This document shows positions 7,516 to 16,132 of a stretch of DNA of 64,000 nt, one piece after another. The stretch spans positions 1 through 64,000 of the forward strand of contig CAYVKE010000002.1 in NCBI GenBank assembly GCA_964451935.1, in the 5' to 3' direction. The translations under genes and the position numbers were made by a program. The notes beneath the pieces were generated by a model. The model did not search any database and was not told the origin of the DNA. It worked only from the letters and a program-made list of their open reading frames with translations. Positions within the stretch are counted from its first letter, which is position 1. The number at the start of each line of letters is the position of its first letter. Origin of the DNA: CALFXN01 sp964451935 (GTDB taxonomy: Bacteria > Synergistota > Synergistia > Synergistales > Aminobacteriaceae).

Positions 7516-8796
7516 GTGTATCTGGGGAAAAACAGGTTCAAAATCACGAAGATCGTGGCCAGGGAAATTCTGGATTGCCGGTTCAATCCGACCATACAGG
7601 TGGACGTGTGGGCGGGGGACGACGTCTGGGGCCGCGCCGACGTTCCGGCGGGCCGCTCGCGCGGAGAGAAGGAAGCCTGGGAGATCCGGGACGAGGACTC
7701 GAAGACCTTCGGCGGTCTCGGCGTCCAGAAGGCGGTCCGGAACATCCATGAGATGATCGCCCCCGCGCTCATCGGGATGGACGTCCGGGATCAGAAGAAC
7801 ATCGACCTCGCGATGATCAGGCTCGACGGGACGCCCAACAAGAAGCGGATCGGCGGAAACGCGATCATCGGCGTCTCGATGGCCGTCGCCAGGGCGGGCG
7901 CCAACGGCTGCAACCTTCCGCTGTACCGCTACCTCAACGTGAACGCGCACGTGCTGCCCGTGCCGCTTCTCAACTACATCAACGGCGGACGGCTCACGTC
8001 CAACGATCTGGACTTCCAGGAGATCTGTATCTTCCCCGTGGGCGCCGAAACGTTCCGCGAGTCGATGATCATCGGCTGGGACGTCTACAACGCGCTGCGC
8101 GACATCCTGTCCGCAAAGTACGGCAAGATCGCGGTCAACGTGGGCGACGAAGGCGGGTACGCGCCCCCCATCGTCAGCATCAAGGAGGCGATGGATCACC
8201 TCGTGAAGGCCGTCGAGGTGACCGGACACGCGAAGAAGGTCCTGTACGGCTTCGACTGCGCGGCGACGCACTTCTACGACGCGGAGAAGAATATGTACAA
8301 GCTCGAGGGCGAGTACCGGACGCGGAACGAGCTTCTCGACTTCTACAAGGACCTTGTCCGGAGCTACCCGATCGCCTCGATGGAAGACCCGTTCGACGAG
8401 AACGACACCGAAGGCTTCAAGATGGCGAAGGAACAGCTCGGCATTCAGATCGTCGGCGACGACTTCCTCTGCACGAACCCGAAGCTGATCCGCGAGCGGG
8501 CCGACTACTGCAACGCGCTGCTGCTGAAGTTCAACCAGGTCGGAACGCTGTCCGAGACCCTGAACGCCGCCGAGAGCGCCTACCGCCACCAGTTCGGGAT
8601 CATGGTGTCCGAACGGTCCGGCGAGACGGAAGACCCGATCCTCTCCGACGTCACCGTGGGCATCAACGCGGGCCAGATCAAGACCGGCGCGACCCGTTCC
8701 GAGCGCACCGTGAAGTACAACCGTCTCCTCGAAATCGAGACGGAACTCGGAGACGCCGCGCTCTACGCCGGAGCGTTCTACAGAAATCCGTTCTAG
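7516..8796 (+). CDS. Enolase-superfamily paralogue with altered active site (phosphopyruvate hydratase-like)
   Basis: A 426-residue protein of enolase length and clear enolase sequence (GNAIIGVSMAVARAGA, NVGDEGGYAPP, SMEDPFDE, GQIKTG). GTG at 7516 is preferred; the ATG at 7507 directly abuts the AAGGAG ribosome site, which then lies 9 bp from the GTG. Equivalents of the metal-binding acids (FDCA, MEDP, VGDD) and both catalytic lysines (K338, K389) are present. The position that is His in enolases (SHRSGETED) is Glu here (SERSGETED, E366). The mobile loop SGASTG reads AGRSRG, and SRGNPT reads CRFNPT. These changes make a housekeeping enolase unlikely. It sits between the racemase/regulator and glycerate kinase genes, so a related phosphorylated hydroxyacid is the likely substrate. 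Confidence 0.85.
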   Translation: MYLGKNRFKITKIVAREILDCRFNPTIQVDVWAGDDVWGRADVPAGRSRGEKEAWEIRDEDSKTFGGLGVQKAVRNIHEMIAPALIGMDVRDQKNIDLAMIRLDGTPNKKRIGGNAIIGVSMAVARAGANGCNLPLYRYLNVNAHVLPVPLLNYINGGRLTSNDLDFQEICIFPVGAETFRESMIIGWDVYNALRDILSAKYGKIAVNVGDEGGYAPPIVSIKEAMDHLVKAVEVTGHAKKVLYGFDCAATHFYDAEKNMYKLEGEYRTRNELLDFYKDLVRSYPIASMEDPFDENDTEGFKMAKEQLGIQIVGDDFLCTNPKLIRERADYCNALLLKFNQVGTLSETLNAAESAYRHQFGIMVSERSGETEDPILSDVTVGINAGQIKTGATRSERTVKYNRLLEIETELGDAALYAGAFYRNPF

Positions 8797-8956
8797 AAGA
8801 GGCCTGTTTTTGTCCGGTTCGCCGCATCCCGGCTCGAACCGGAGGCTCCGCGCCGGGAACATGCCGGAGAGCGTCCTGTCGCTCTTTGGATGCCACGCGA
8901 TGCTCGCATGTCCGCGAGGATCGCGGACGTCCGGACGCGCAGACAACCGTCCGACC

Positions 8957-8981
8957 GGGGCTGGAAGACTCTTCCAGCCCC
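8957..8981 (+). terminator. Perfect hairpin between enolase-like and glycerate kinase genes
   Basis: GGGGCTGGAAG and CTTCCAGCCCC form an 11-bp stem with a 3-nt loop, followed by CTTATTT. It is a partial or weak terminator in a 216-bp gap and may separate or attenuate the downstream genes. Confidence 0.55.
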
Positions 8982-9012
8982 CTTATTTGAAGCGGCCCTG
9001 GAGATGATCAGT

Positions 9013-10374
9013 GTGAACTATTTCAAAAATTACGATCGGCTTGTCGCCCACGGGAACGGCCGGCTGCGAAGAGACGCGCTCGACATTCTGAATGCGGGGC
9101 TCCTCCGCGCGGACCCCGGAAAGGCGACGCGCGATCTGGTGCGCGTCGACGGACGGACGCTCTTCATCGGAGACGCGTCGTACCGTCTCGACCGCTTCCG
9201 CAATATCTACGTCTTCGGCGCCGGGAAGGCGACCTTCCCCATCGCCGCGGCGCTCGACGACATCCTCGGCGACCGGATCGCGGAGGGGATCGTCACGTGC
9301 AAGGACGGGCAGGAGGGGCGCCTGACGCATATCGGAATGCGCCTCGCGAGCCATCCGATCCCCAACGAGTGCGGGATGCGCGCGGCGGAAGAGATCCTCG
9401 CCCTCGCGCGAAAGACCGGCCCGGACGATCTCGTGTTCGCCTGCATCACGGGGGGAAGCTCCGCGCTCATGCCGCTTCCGGTTCCGGAAATCTCGCTGGA
9501 CGACAAGAAGGAAGCGAATCGGATCCTGCTGACCTGCGGCGCGAATATCATCGAAATCAACGCGGTCCGGAAGCACCTGAGTCGCATCAAGGGCGGGCGG
9601 CTTGCGCAGGCCGTCCATCCGGGGGCGCTGCTCGTCAATCTCACGGTGTCGGACGTCATCGGGGACCCGCTCGACTACATCACGGACCCGACGGTTCCGG
9701 ACACATCGAGCTTCCGCGACGCGAAGCACACGATGGACAAGTACGACCTGTGGGGGGCGATGCCCGCTTCCGTGAGCGCGTATCTTCGGAATCCTCCGGC
9801 GGATCGGGAGACGCCCAAGTCGCTCGACACGCGCCATATCGAGAACCACATCGTCGTCGCGGGGGATGCTGCCTGCACGGGAGCGGAGGCGCGGGCGAAG
9901 GAGCTCGGCTATGACACGGCGATCCTCTCGACGATGTTCGAGGGGGAGAGCCGGGAACTCGGACGGACCTTCGGCTTCATCGCCCGGGAGGTTCTTCTGA
10001 ATTCGAGGCCGCTCAAGGCGCCGTGCGCGTTCATCGGCGGCGGCGAGACGATCGTCACGATCCGGTCCGGGGAGCGGGGCGCGGGGGGGCCGAACCAGGA
10101 GTTCGCGCTCGGCGCGGCGCTCGAGATCGGGGATCTCGGGAACGTCGTCGTCGCGGGGCTCGATACGGACGGCACCGACGGCCCGACGCTCTTCGCGGGC
10201 GGCATGGCGGACGAGGAGTCACTCCGGCGGGCCCGGGAGTGCGGCGTCGATCTGTTCGCCGCGCTCGGGAGCCACGACGCAGCGCTGGTCCTTCAGGCGA
10301 CCGAGGACATCTTCCTGACCGGGAACACCGGGACGAACGTGAACGATCTGAAGATCATGCTCATCGGAGGGTGA
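9013..10374 (+). CDS. Glycerate 2-kinase (MOFRL/type II family)
   Basis: A 453-residue protein that phosphorylates glycerate (D-glycerate to 2-phosphoglycerate in characterised members). Hallmarks are VFGAGKATFPIAAAL, CITGGSSALMPLP, NAVRKHLSRIKGGRLA, and the C-terminal MOFRL region with GGGETIVTI, GGPNQEFALGAAL and DTDGTDGPT. GTG at 9013 lies 9 bp after GGAG; the ATG at 9004 directly abuts that site and is less likely. The frame stays open further upstream without support. Its product would be the natural substrate of an enolase, and an enolase paralogue is the gene before it. Confidence 0.88.
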   Translation: MNYFKNYDRLVAHGNGRLRRDALDILNAGLLRADPGKATRDLVRVDGRTLFIGDASYRLDRFRNIYVFGAGKATFPIAAALDDILGDRIAEGIVTCKDGQEGRLTHIGMRLASHPIPNECGMRAAEEILALARKTGPDDLVFACITGGSSALMPLPVPEISLDDKKEANRILLTCGANIIEINAVRKHLSRIKGGRLAQAVHPGALLVNLTVSDVIGDPLDYITDPTVPDTSSFRDAKHTMDKYDLWGAMPASVSAYLRNPPADRETPKSLDTRHIENHIVVAGDAACTGAEARAKELGYDTAILSTMFEGESRELGRTFGFIAREVLLNSRPLKAPCAFIGGGETIVTIRSGERGAGGPNQEFALGAALEIGDLGNVVVAGLDTDGTDGPTLFAGGMADEESLRRARECGVDLFAALGSHDAALVLQATEDIFLTGNTGTNVNDLKIMLIGG

Positions 10375-10391
10375 CAGGAGGGCGAGGGGAA

Positions 10392-11384
10392 GTGGAGCGA
10401 TTGGGTGCGGTCCTCTTTGCGGACTCGTTTCATCTGACCGCGGACGCCGAAAGGAAGATCGCGTCGGCGGCGGGCATCGTGCGTCTCGCGCTCGACCAGC
10501 GGGAAAAATTTCTTGCGGCGAGCGGAAGCGCCGACATCATCGTCGCGGAGTACGCCCGCGTCGACGAGGCCGTCCTGCAGGCCGCGAAACGCCTGAAGGG
10601 CGTCGTCGTCTACGGCGTCGGCGTGAATCACATCGATCTCGACGGGGCGTCGAAGCGGGGCGTCCCGGTCGCGAATTCAAAGGGCGGCAACGCGCAGGCG
10701 GTCGCGGAACTGGCCGTCGCGCTCATGCTCGAGTGCTTCCGGCATGTCGGGCGCGCCGACGGGTTCGTCAAGGCCGGGGCATGGAGCGCCGCGGACAGCG
10801 CCGCGCTGCCTGTCTGGACGAACGGCCGCGAACTGAAGGGGAAGACGCTCGGCGTCATCGGCCCCGGAGCGATCGGCGGGATCGTCGCGTCGATCGGCGA
10901 GGCGTTCGGGATGACTCCGGTCGTGACCTTCGGGAGAAGCGGAAAACACCCGAAGTATCCCTGGCTTTCCCTCGACGATCTTCTGGCGCGGTCCGACGTC
11001 GTCTCCGTCAACGCGCCGCTGCTTCCCGAGACGCGCGGCATGCTCTCCCGCGAACGGCTCTCCCGGATGAAGCGGGGCGCCGTCCTCGTCGTCACCTCAC
11101 GCGGAGGGATCGTCGACGAGACGGCCGCCGCGGAGATGCTCGCGTCGGGACATCTCGCGGCCGCGGGGTTCGACGTGTTCGGAGAGGAACCGCTGCCGCC
11201 CGGCTCACCGCTGCTGCGCGCCCCGAACGCGGTCCTCACGCCGCACATGGGCGGCTCCACGGAGGAAGCCGTGGAGAACATTTCGGAGATCGTCGCGTCG
11301 TGCTGCGTCGCCCTCCTGCGCGGCGAGATCCCGGAAACCCTGGTCAACGGAGACCTTCTGCGGTCGAACGGCTTTCTGCGCTGA
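10392..11384 (+). CDS. D-isomer 2-hydroxyacid dehydrogenase (phosphoglycerate dehydrogenase-like)
   Basis: A 330-residue NAD-dependent oxidoreductase beginning at GTG 10392 behind an AGGAGGG site, 17 bp after the kinase stop. The nucleotide-binding domain carries KTLGVIGPGAIGG. The catalytic set is visible: Arg in VTSRGGIVDE, Glu in FGEEPLPPG and His in LTPHMGG. It lacks the regulatory ACT domain of SerA, so it is more likely a catabolic or interconverting dehydrogenase than serine biosynthesis. It completes a set of racemase, kinase, enolase-like and dehydrogenase enzymes. Confidence 0.85.
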   Translation: MERLGAVLFADSFHLTADAERKIASAAGIVRLALDQREKFLAASGSADIIVAEYARVDEAVLQAAKRLKGVVVYGVGVNHIDLDGASKRGVPVANSKGGNAQAVAELAVALMLECFRHVGRADGFVKAGAWSAADSAALPVWTNGRELKGKTLGVIGPGAIGGIVASIGEAFGMTPVVTFGRSGKHPKYPWLSLDDLLARSDVVSVNAPLLPETRGMLSRERLSRMKRGAVLVVTSRGGIVDETAAAEMLASGHLAAAGFDVFGEEPLPPGSPLLRAPNAVLTPHMGGSTEEAVENISEIVASCCVALLRGEIPETLVNGDLLRSNGFLR

Positions 11385-11405
11385 TTGCTCCCGCGAAAAC
11401 GGCGC

Positions 11406-11441
11406 GAGGCCCTGCGGCGGAGTGATCCGCGGCAGGGCCTC
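11406..11441. terminator. Bidirectional terminator between convergent genes
   Basis: GAGGCCCTGC pairs with GCAGGGCCTC, with extra pairing inside the loop. It lies between the ends of the dehydrogenase (plus strand) and the alcohol dehydrogenase (minus strand). Confidence 0.6.
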
Positions 11442-11453
11442 GTCGTATGCGGT

Positions 11454-12572
11454 CTATTCGGGCGAGACGAGGACGGTCTTGACCGATTCGTGACGCTGCA
11501 CGGTCCGAAGCGCGTCCATGGCCCGCGTCAGCGGGAAGCGGTGCGTCACGAGGCGGCCGTATTCCTCCGGGCGGGCCGCGACGAGCGAGACGGCCCGGAC
11601 GAGGTGCGTCGTGTCGCTGACCCACGACCCCTGGATTCGGATGTTCCGGCTCGACACCTGGCGGAACCAGTCGATTTCGACCGGTCCGATCGGCACTGCG
11701 ACGCCCGGCGCGAGGTAGGTTCCGCCCCTGCGGACGAGGTCGAGCCCCTCGTCGATGCCGTCGCGCGTCCCAGCGGTCTCGAGGACGAGGTCCGCGCCGC
11801 GACCCCCCGTGAGGTCGAGAACGGCCTGCCTGCGTTCCTCCCTCGTCGTCGCCTTCCGGTCGAGAAGCAGCGTCGCGCCCATCGCGCGGCACATCTCCAT
11901 GCGCGCGGGCGTCGCGCCGATCACGACGATGTTCGCCGCGCCCGAGAGGCGCGCGAGATCCGTCCCGTAGACGCCGAGCGGACCGGGGCCCTGGATCACG
12001 ACCGTGTCGCCGACGTTCGGCCGCGCGAGGTCGAACGCCTTCGCGGTCGTCGCCCCCGAGCAGCTCGCCGAGACGAGGACGGCCGGGTCCACGTCGGGCA
12101 TTCCGTCGAGGCTCAGGATCTTCGTGTTCCGGCGCAGGATGATGTGGCTCGCGTAGCAGCCGTTCAGGTAGGGGAACTCGGAGCAGGGCTTCGAGATCCC
12201 GTAGGCCCATCGGTTCGGGCAGAGCGACGGCTCCTTGAGGACCGTGCAGTACCAGCACTCGCCGCAGGGCATTCCGCGGTCCCAGATCACGCGGGCCCCC
12301 GGCAGGAGCGGCTTGCCCGCGATGTCGGAGAGCGGCGACGTCATGTCCTCGATCATTCCGACGCCCTCGTGCCCCGGGATCATCGGCAGACGGTTGCGCG
12401 GGTCCTCGCCCATCCACATGTGGACGTCCGAGCCGCAGACGCCCGCCGCGAGAAGCCGGACCAGAACCTCTCCCTCCCGCAGCTCGGGGATCCGGATCTC
12501 CCGCTCGGCGAGGGGCTCGTTGTACGCCTCGATGACCATCGCGCGCGCCGTCTTCGATTCCGTTCCGCTCAT
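11454..12572 (-). CDS. Zinc-dependent medium-chain alcohol/polyol dehydrogenase
   Basis: A 372-residue MDR-family dehydrogenase. The ATG at 12572 follows GGAGGCGG. The catalytic zinc ligands are C46 (GVCGSDVH) and H68-E69 (PGHEGVG). The structural zinc site is C103, C106, C109 and C117 (CGECWYC then C). The coenzyme fold is at VIQGPGPLGVYGTDLARL. Such enzymes oxidise sugar alcohols, L-threonine or similar secondary alcohols; the exact substrate cannot be read. It is divergent from the GntR regulator at 12666 and shares its control region. Confidence 0.88.
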   Translation of the reverse strand: MSGTESKTARAMVIEAYNEPLAEREIRIPELREGEVLVRLLAAGVCGSDVHMWMGEDPRNRLPMIPGHEGVGMIEDMTSPLSDIAGKPLLPGARVIWDRGMPCGECWYCTVLKEPSLCPNRWAYGISKPCSEFPYLNGCYASHIILRRNTKILSLDGMPDVDPAVLVSASCSGATTAKAFDLARPNVGDTVVIQGPGPLGVYGTDLARLSGAANIVVIGATPARMEMCRAMGATLLLDRKATTREERRQAVLDLTGGRGADLVLETAGTRDGIDEGLDLVRRGGTYLAPGVAVPIGPVEIDWFRQVSSRNIRIQGSWVSDTTHLVRAVSLVAARPEEYGRLVTHRFPLTRAMDALRTVQRHESVKTVLVSPE

Positions 12573-12592
12573 GATAATCCGCCTCCGTCGTG

Positions 12593-12625
12593 TATAATCC
12601 GGTTGTCCTTGGTTATCCCATGCAA
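12593..12625. promoter_or_regulatory. Divergent promoter region with GntR operator candidate
   Basis: TATAAT at 12593-12598 can serve the plus-strand regulator gene. Immediately downstream, at 12601-12619, is GGTTGTCCTTGGTTATCCC, two half-sites in direct repeat. On the minus strand TTGCAT (12620-12625) is placed as a -35 for the dehydrogenase, with the element inside its spacer. Nearly the same element recurs at 13457. Confidence 0.55.
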
Positions 12626-12665
12626 GTATAGCACCGGCGGGACGACGGACGAGGGGGAAGACGCG

Positions 12666-13436
12666 GTGAACGAAACGCGGAGGCAACTCGTGGAGAAGGT
12701 CTATCGGGACATCGCGACGGGGAGCATCGTTCGGGACGGAAAGCTCCCGACGGAGCGCGACCTCGCGGAACGCATGGGGACGAACCGGACGTCGATGCGG
12801 GAGGCCCTGATCGTTCTCGAAACGCTCGGCGTCATCGAAGTCCGGGGGAAGCAAGGGCTCTTCGTCAAGAACGCCGGAACGGACCGGATCAACCAGAGCC
12901 TCGACCTGTACGCCTCCTGGCCCGCGCACGTCATCACGCAGGTCTTCCAGGTGCGAATCATGCTCGAAAGCCCGGCGGCGGGCCTCGCGGCGGCGAACCG
13001 GACCGAGTCCGACATCGCGCGCCTGCGCGAGTGCCTCGAACAGTTCGGCCGCGTCTGCGGCAATCCCCTTCCCGACGCTGACAGGGAGGGGGCGCGCTGG
13101 AACGACATCTTCCACCACGTCGTCATCGCGGCCACGCACAACGAAGTCCTCATCCGGATCCACGAGGGGCTCTCCTCGACGATCGAGCGCGTCATGCGGA
13201 CGCTGAACCAAAACCGGCTGACGACGCCGCGCGACGAGTGGCCCGAGCGGATCCTGGGGGAGCACGAACGCATCGCGGAACGGATCATCGGACGGGACGC
13301 CGCCGGGGCGAGCGCCGCGATGCAAAAACACCTCGAAATATCGGCGAAGAACATGGAAAAGCTCTGCCGCGAGCACGAAATCCTGAATCTCGGCGCGTCG
13401 TGCGCGCCGGGGAGCGTTCCGGTCGCGGAACCATAA
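12666..13436 (+). CDS. GntR-family regulator (FadR/FCD subfamily)
   Basis: A 256-residue regulator starting at GTG 12666 after GAGGGGGAAG. The winged helix spans about residues 1-70 (IVRDGKLPTERDLAERMG, NRTSMREALIVLETLG). The C-terminal FCD domain shows the ligand/metal positions WNDIFHHVVIAATHNE and EHERIAERII. It is flanked by two copies of the GGTTGTCC element (12601 and 13457), so it probably controls both the divergent dehydrogenase and the downstream transporter operon, and itself. The inducer is unknown. Confidence 0.9.
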   Translation: MNETRRQLVEKVYRDIATGSIVRDGKLPTERDLAERMGTNRTSMREALIVLETLGVIEVRGKQGLFVKNAGTDRINQSLDLYASWPAHVITQVFQVRIMLESPAAGLAAANRTESDIARLRECLEQFGRVCGNPLPDADREGARWNDIFHHVVIAATHNEVLIRIHEGLSSTIERVMRTLNQNRLTTPRDEWPERILGEHERIAERIIGRDAAGASAAMQKHLEISAKNMEKLCREHEILNLGASCAPGSVPVAEP

Positions 13437-13439
13437 TGC

Positions 13440-13475
13440 TATAATTCGATCATTATGGTTGTCCTTGGTTGTCCC
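13440..13475 (+). promoter_or_regulatory. Promoter with second GntR operator copy
   Basis: TATAAT at 13440-13445 is followed at 13457-13475 by GGTTGTCCTTGGTTGTCCC, differing from the 12601 copy at one base. It would control the oxidoreductase/Liv-type operon starting at 13520. Confidence 0.55.
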
Positions 13476-13519
13476 GAACGGGACGCCGAGACCGGACAGC
13501 CGGAAGGAAGGACGATCCG

Positions 13520-14890
13520 ATGGCGGACTATCATCCCTTTGCATTCCGGACGGAAGAGGAGCTTCTCGCGAAGGCCCGCGAACTTGGGGTCCCGCTCGAA
13601 CTGGAGAGCGATCTCTAGTTCCTCCTGAGCGGCGCGGACGTCGGACCGAAGCGCGTACCGAACCGCTTCGCCGTCTTGCCGATGGAGGGGCGCGACTCGC
13701 TGCCCGACGGAACGCCGGGGGAGCTGACCTTCCGGCGCTACCGGCGCTACGGAGCGGGCGGGTGGGGGCTGATCCTGTTCGAGGCCTGCGCGGTCTGGCC
13801 CGGGGGGCGAAGCTCCGACCGGCAGATGCGCCTTGGGTCCGATACGGAAAGGGATATCGCGCGCCTTCTCGGCGAAACGCGGAACGCCGCCCGCGGTGCG
13901 ATGGGTGCGGATCACGCGCCGGTCTGTATCCTGCAGCTCCAGGACGCGGGGCGCTACCGCCACGCGACGGGAACGACGCCGGGGCTGACGACGCCCTATC
14001 CCCTTCTCGACCGGCGGGCGGGCGTTCCTGAAGGCGTCGAACCGCTGACCGACGACGATATCGAGCGGATCCAGGACCACATGGTCGCCGCCGCCGTCCG
14101 CGCGCGGACGATCGGCTTCGACGGCGTCGACGTCAAGAGCTGCCACCGGTACCTGAGTTCCGACCTCCTGTCGGCCCACACGCGCGCGGGGCGCTTCGGC
14201 GGGGACTTCGAGGGCCGCACGCGCTTCCTTCGCGAGACGGCCGCGCGAATCCGCGACGCCGTGCCCGACCGCTCGTTCCTCGTGACGGTCCGAATGAACC
14301 TGTTCGACGACTTCCCGTATCCGTACGGGTGGGGCGTCGACCGCTCCGACCCGCCGAAGCCCGACATGACGGAGCCGCTCCGTCTGATCGGCCTGCTTCG
14401 GGAGAGGGGGCTCGACCTGCTGACGACGTCGTCCGGGACGCCCTACTACAACCCGTGGGTCGTGCGTCCGTTCGACCGGCTCATTCCCGGCAACATTCCC
14501 GCGCCGGAACACCCGCTCGAAAGCGTGACGCGCCTGTTTTCGCTGACGGAGGCCGTGAAGAAAGCGTACTCCGATCTTCCTGTAACGGGGTCGGGTTACA
14601 CGTGGCTCCGGGAGTTCGGCGTATCGGCAGCGGCCGCGAACGTGCGGCGCGGGGCGACGACGTTCGCCGGCTTCGGGCGGACGGCGTTCGCGTATCCCGG
14701 CCTGCCGAAAGATATCCGGGAGAAGGGGGCTCCCGATCCGAGGAAGGCGTGCGTATGCTGCAGCCTGTGCAGCGAGGTCATGGGACAGGGCGGATCCACC
14801 GGATGCTACGCGAAGGACCGCGAGGTCTACGGTCCGATGCTGACAGCCCACCGGGCCGCCCGGGCGAAGAAGGAGGAGATGCACGGATGA
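13520..14890 (+). pseudogene. NADH:flavin oxidoreductase (old yellow enzyme family), interrupted by in-frame TAG
   Basis: From the ATG at 13520 the frame reads MADYHPFAFRTEEELL through residue 32, then meets TAG at 13616-13618, then continues without a further stop for 424 codons. The family signature spans the stop: PNRFAVLPMEG, LTFRRYRRYGAGG and FEACAV follow it. The C-terminal Cys cluster (CVCCSLC, then GC) resembles the iron-sulphur region of 2,4-dienoyl-CoA-reductase-like members. An internal ATG at 13676 would skip the first strand and the PNR motif, so restart there is unlikely to give a normal fold. TAG may be a consensus error, a real nonsense mutation or a read-through codon. Its stop overlaps the next gene (ATGA). 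Confidence 0.75.
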
Positions 14891-16056
14891 GAACAGGGAT
14901 GCGGAAAGGGCTCTTCGTAAGTGCGGTCTGCGCCGCGGCGCTCGTTTTCTCGCTGCCTGCCCAGAGCGCTCCGAAGGAGATCGTGATCGGGAACCTGCAG
15001 GACATCAGCGGGCCCACCTCGGTCTGGGGAAACGCCGTCACGCGCGGCGCCGAGATCGCCGTCGAGAAGATCAACGCGGCGGGCGGCGTCGACGGCGCAA
15101 TGCTCAAACTCATCACGCTCGACACGAAGGCGAACGTCCAGGAGGCCATCAAGGCCTATAACAGCCTCGTGAGTTCGCAGGCCGTCGCGGTCGTCGGTCT
15201 CCCGGTCAGCAACATCGGCCTCGCGCTCGCGCCCATCGCGAACAAGGCGGGCGTTCCGCTCGTCGGAAGCTTCATCGATCCCCGCGTGACGGTCGGCGAG
15301 GACGGCAAGCCGCAGACGGCGATGTTCCTGATGCAGCCGTCGAGCATCCAGTATTCGGAGATCATGGCCGGGTACACGGTCGAAAAGCTCGGGCTCAAGA
15401 AGGTCGGCGTCCTCTACGACCAGTCGAACGCGTTCGCGGTTTCCCTTCTCAAGCCGTACGTCGAGTACGTGAAGAAGGCCGGCGGACAGATCGTCTCCGA
15501 ACAGATCTACACGAAGGGCGACAAGGACTATAAGACGCAGCTCGCGAAGATCAAGGAAGCGGGTGCGGACTGCCTGTACTTCCCGAACTACATCCAGGAC
15601 GCCGTTCTCGCGATGAAGCAGCGCAAGCAGATCGGCCTGAACATCCCCGTGATCGGCGGACTCGACTTCGCGCCGCCCTTCGCGTCGCTCGTGAACGATC
15701 CCGAGGCGGCGGACGACATCTACCTCGCGAACAACTTCTCCGAGAAGGAGCCGCAGCTCGCCGAAGTCTGGAAGATCTACAAGGCCAAGTACAACGAGGA
15801 TCCGGTCAACAAGGTCTTCCTCGGCTACGACAAGATCCTGCTGATCCGCGAAGGCATGAAGCTCGGCGGCGGAACGGCGTCGACGCAGATCATCGCGGGG
15901 CTCTCCAAGGTGAAGAATCTCCAGGGGACGACGGGCGTCCTCACGATCTCCCCCGAGACGCACCAGCCCACGGGGCTGTCGATGGTCATGTACAAGATCG
16001 AGAAGGGGAAATACGTGGAACTCGGCCGATACGTGCCCGAGGGCCACAAGAAGTAA
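14887..16056 (+). CDS. Branched-chain amino acid-type ABC transporter substrate-binding protein
   Basis: A 389-residue periplasmic protein with a signal peptide (MRTGMRK, hydrophobic core, cleavage near QSA). The mature part begins KEIVIGNLQDISGPTSVWG and contains GAEIAVEKINAAGG, typical of the LivJ/Leu-Ile-Val binding family (type I fold). The next four genes encode two permeases and two ATPases. Substrates of this family include amino acids, amides, urea and aromatic acids; the flanking oxidoreductases suggest something other than a plain amino acid. The start overlaps the upstream stop. Confidence 0.9.
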   Translation: MRTGMRKGLFVSAVCAAALVFSLPAQSAPKEIVIGNLQDISGPTSVWGNAVTRGAEIAVEKINAAGGVDGAMLKLITLDTKANVQEAIKAYNSLVSSQAVAVVGLPVSNIGLALAPIANKAGVPLVGSFIDPRVTVGEDGKPQTAMFLMQPSSIQYSEIMAGYTVEKLGLKKVGVLYDQSNAFAVSLLKPYVEYVKKAGGQIVSEQIYTKGDKDYKTQLAKIKEAGADCLYFPNYIQDAVLAMKQRKQIGLNIPVIGGLDFAPPFASLVNDPEAADDIYLANNFSEKEPQLAEVWKIYKAKYNEDPVNKVFLGYDKILLIREGMKLGGGTASTQIIAGLSKVKNLQGTTGVLTISPETHQPTGLSMVMYKIEKGKYVELGRYVPEGHKK

Positions 16057-16078
16057 CCGGAGCGTTTCCCGAAAGAGG

Positions 16079-16114
16079 GAGGTCGCCGTCCCCGGAACGG
16101 GGGAGGGCGGCCTC
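16079..16114 (+). other. GC-rich stem-loop after the binding-protein gene
   Basis: GAGGTCGCCGTCCCC pairs imperfectly with GGGGGAGGGCGGCCTC around GGAAC. There is no T-run. Its placement mirrors the hairpin after dctP and may stabilise the binding-protein mRNA or reduce permease expression. Confidence 0.45.
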
Positions 16115-16132
16115 TCCGCACGAAGGAGCCGG

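Noticed and set aside
10392..11384. Annotation as biosynthetic SerA
   Set aside because: The protein lacks the ACT regulatory domain and sits in a catabolic hydroxyacid cluster.
12573..13544. Long minus-strand extension of the alcohol dehydrogenase frame over the GntR gene
   Set aside because: The extension has no ribosome site, low-complexity Arg/Asp-rich sequence typical of an antisense shadow in GC-rich DNA, and it covers a clear GntR gene.
13520..13675. Selenocysteine or frameshift explanation for the break in the OYE gene
   Set aside because: The codon is TAG, not TGA, and the frame is the same on both sides, so neither applies.
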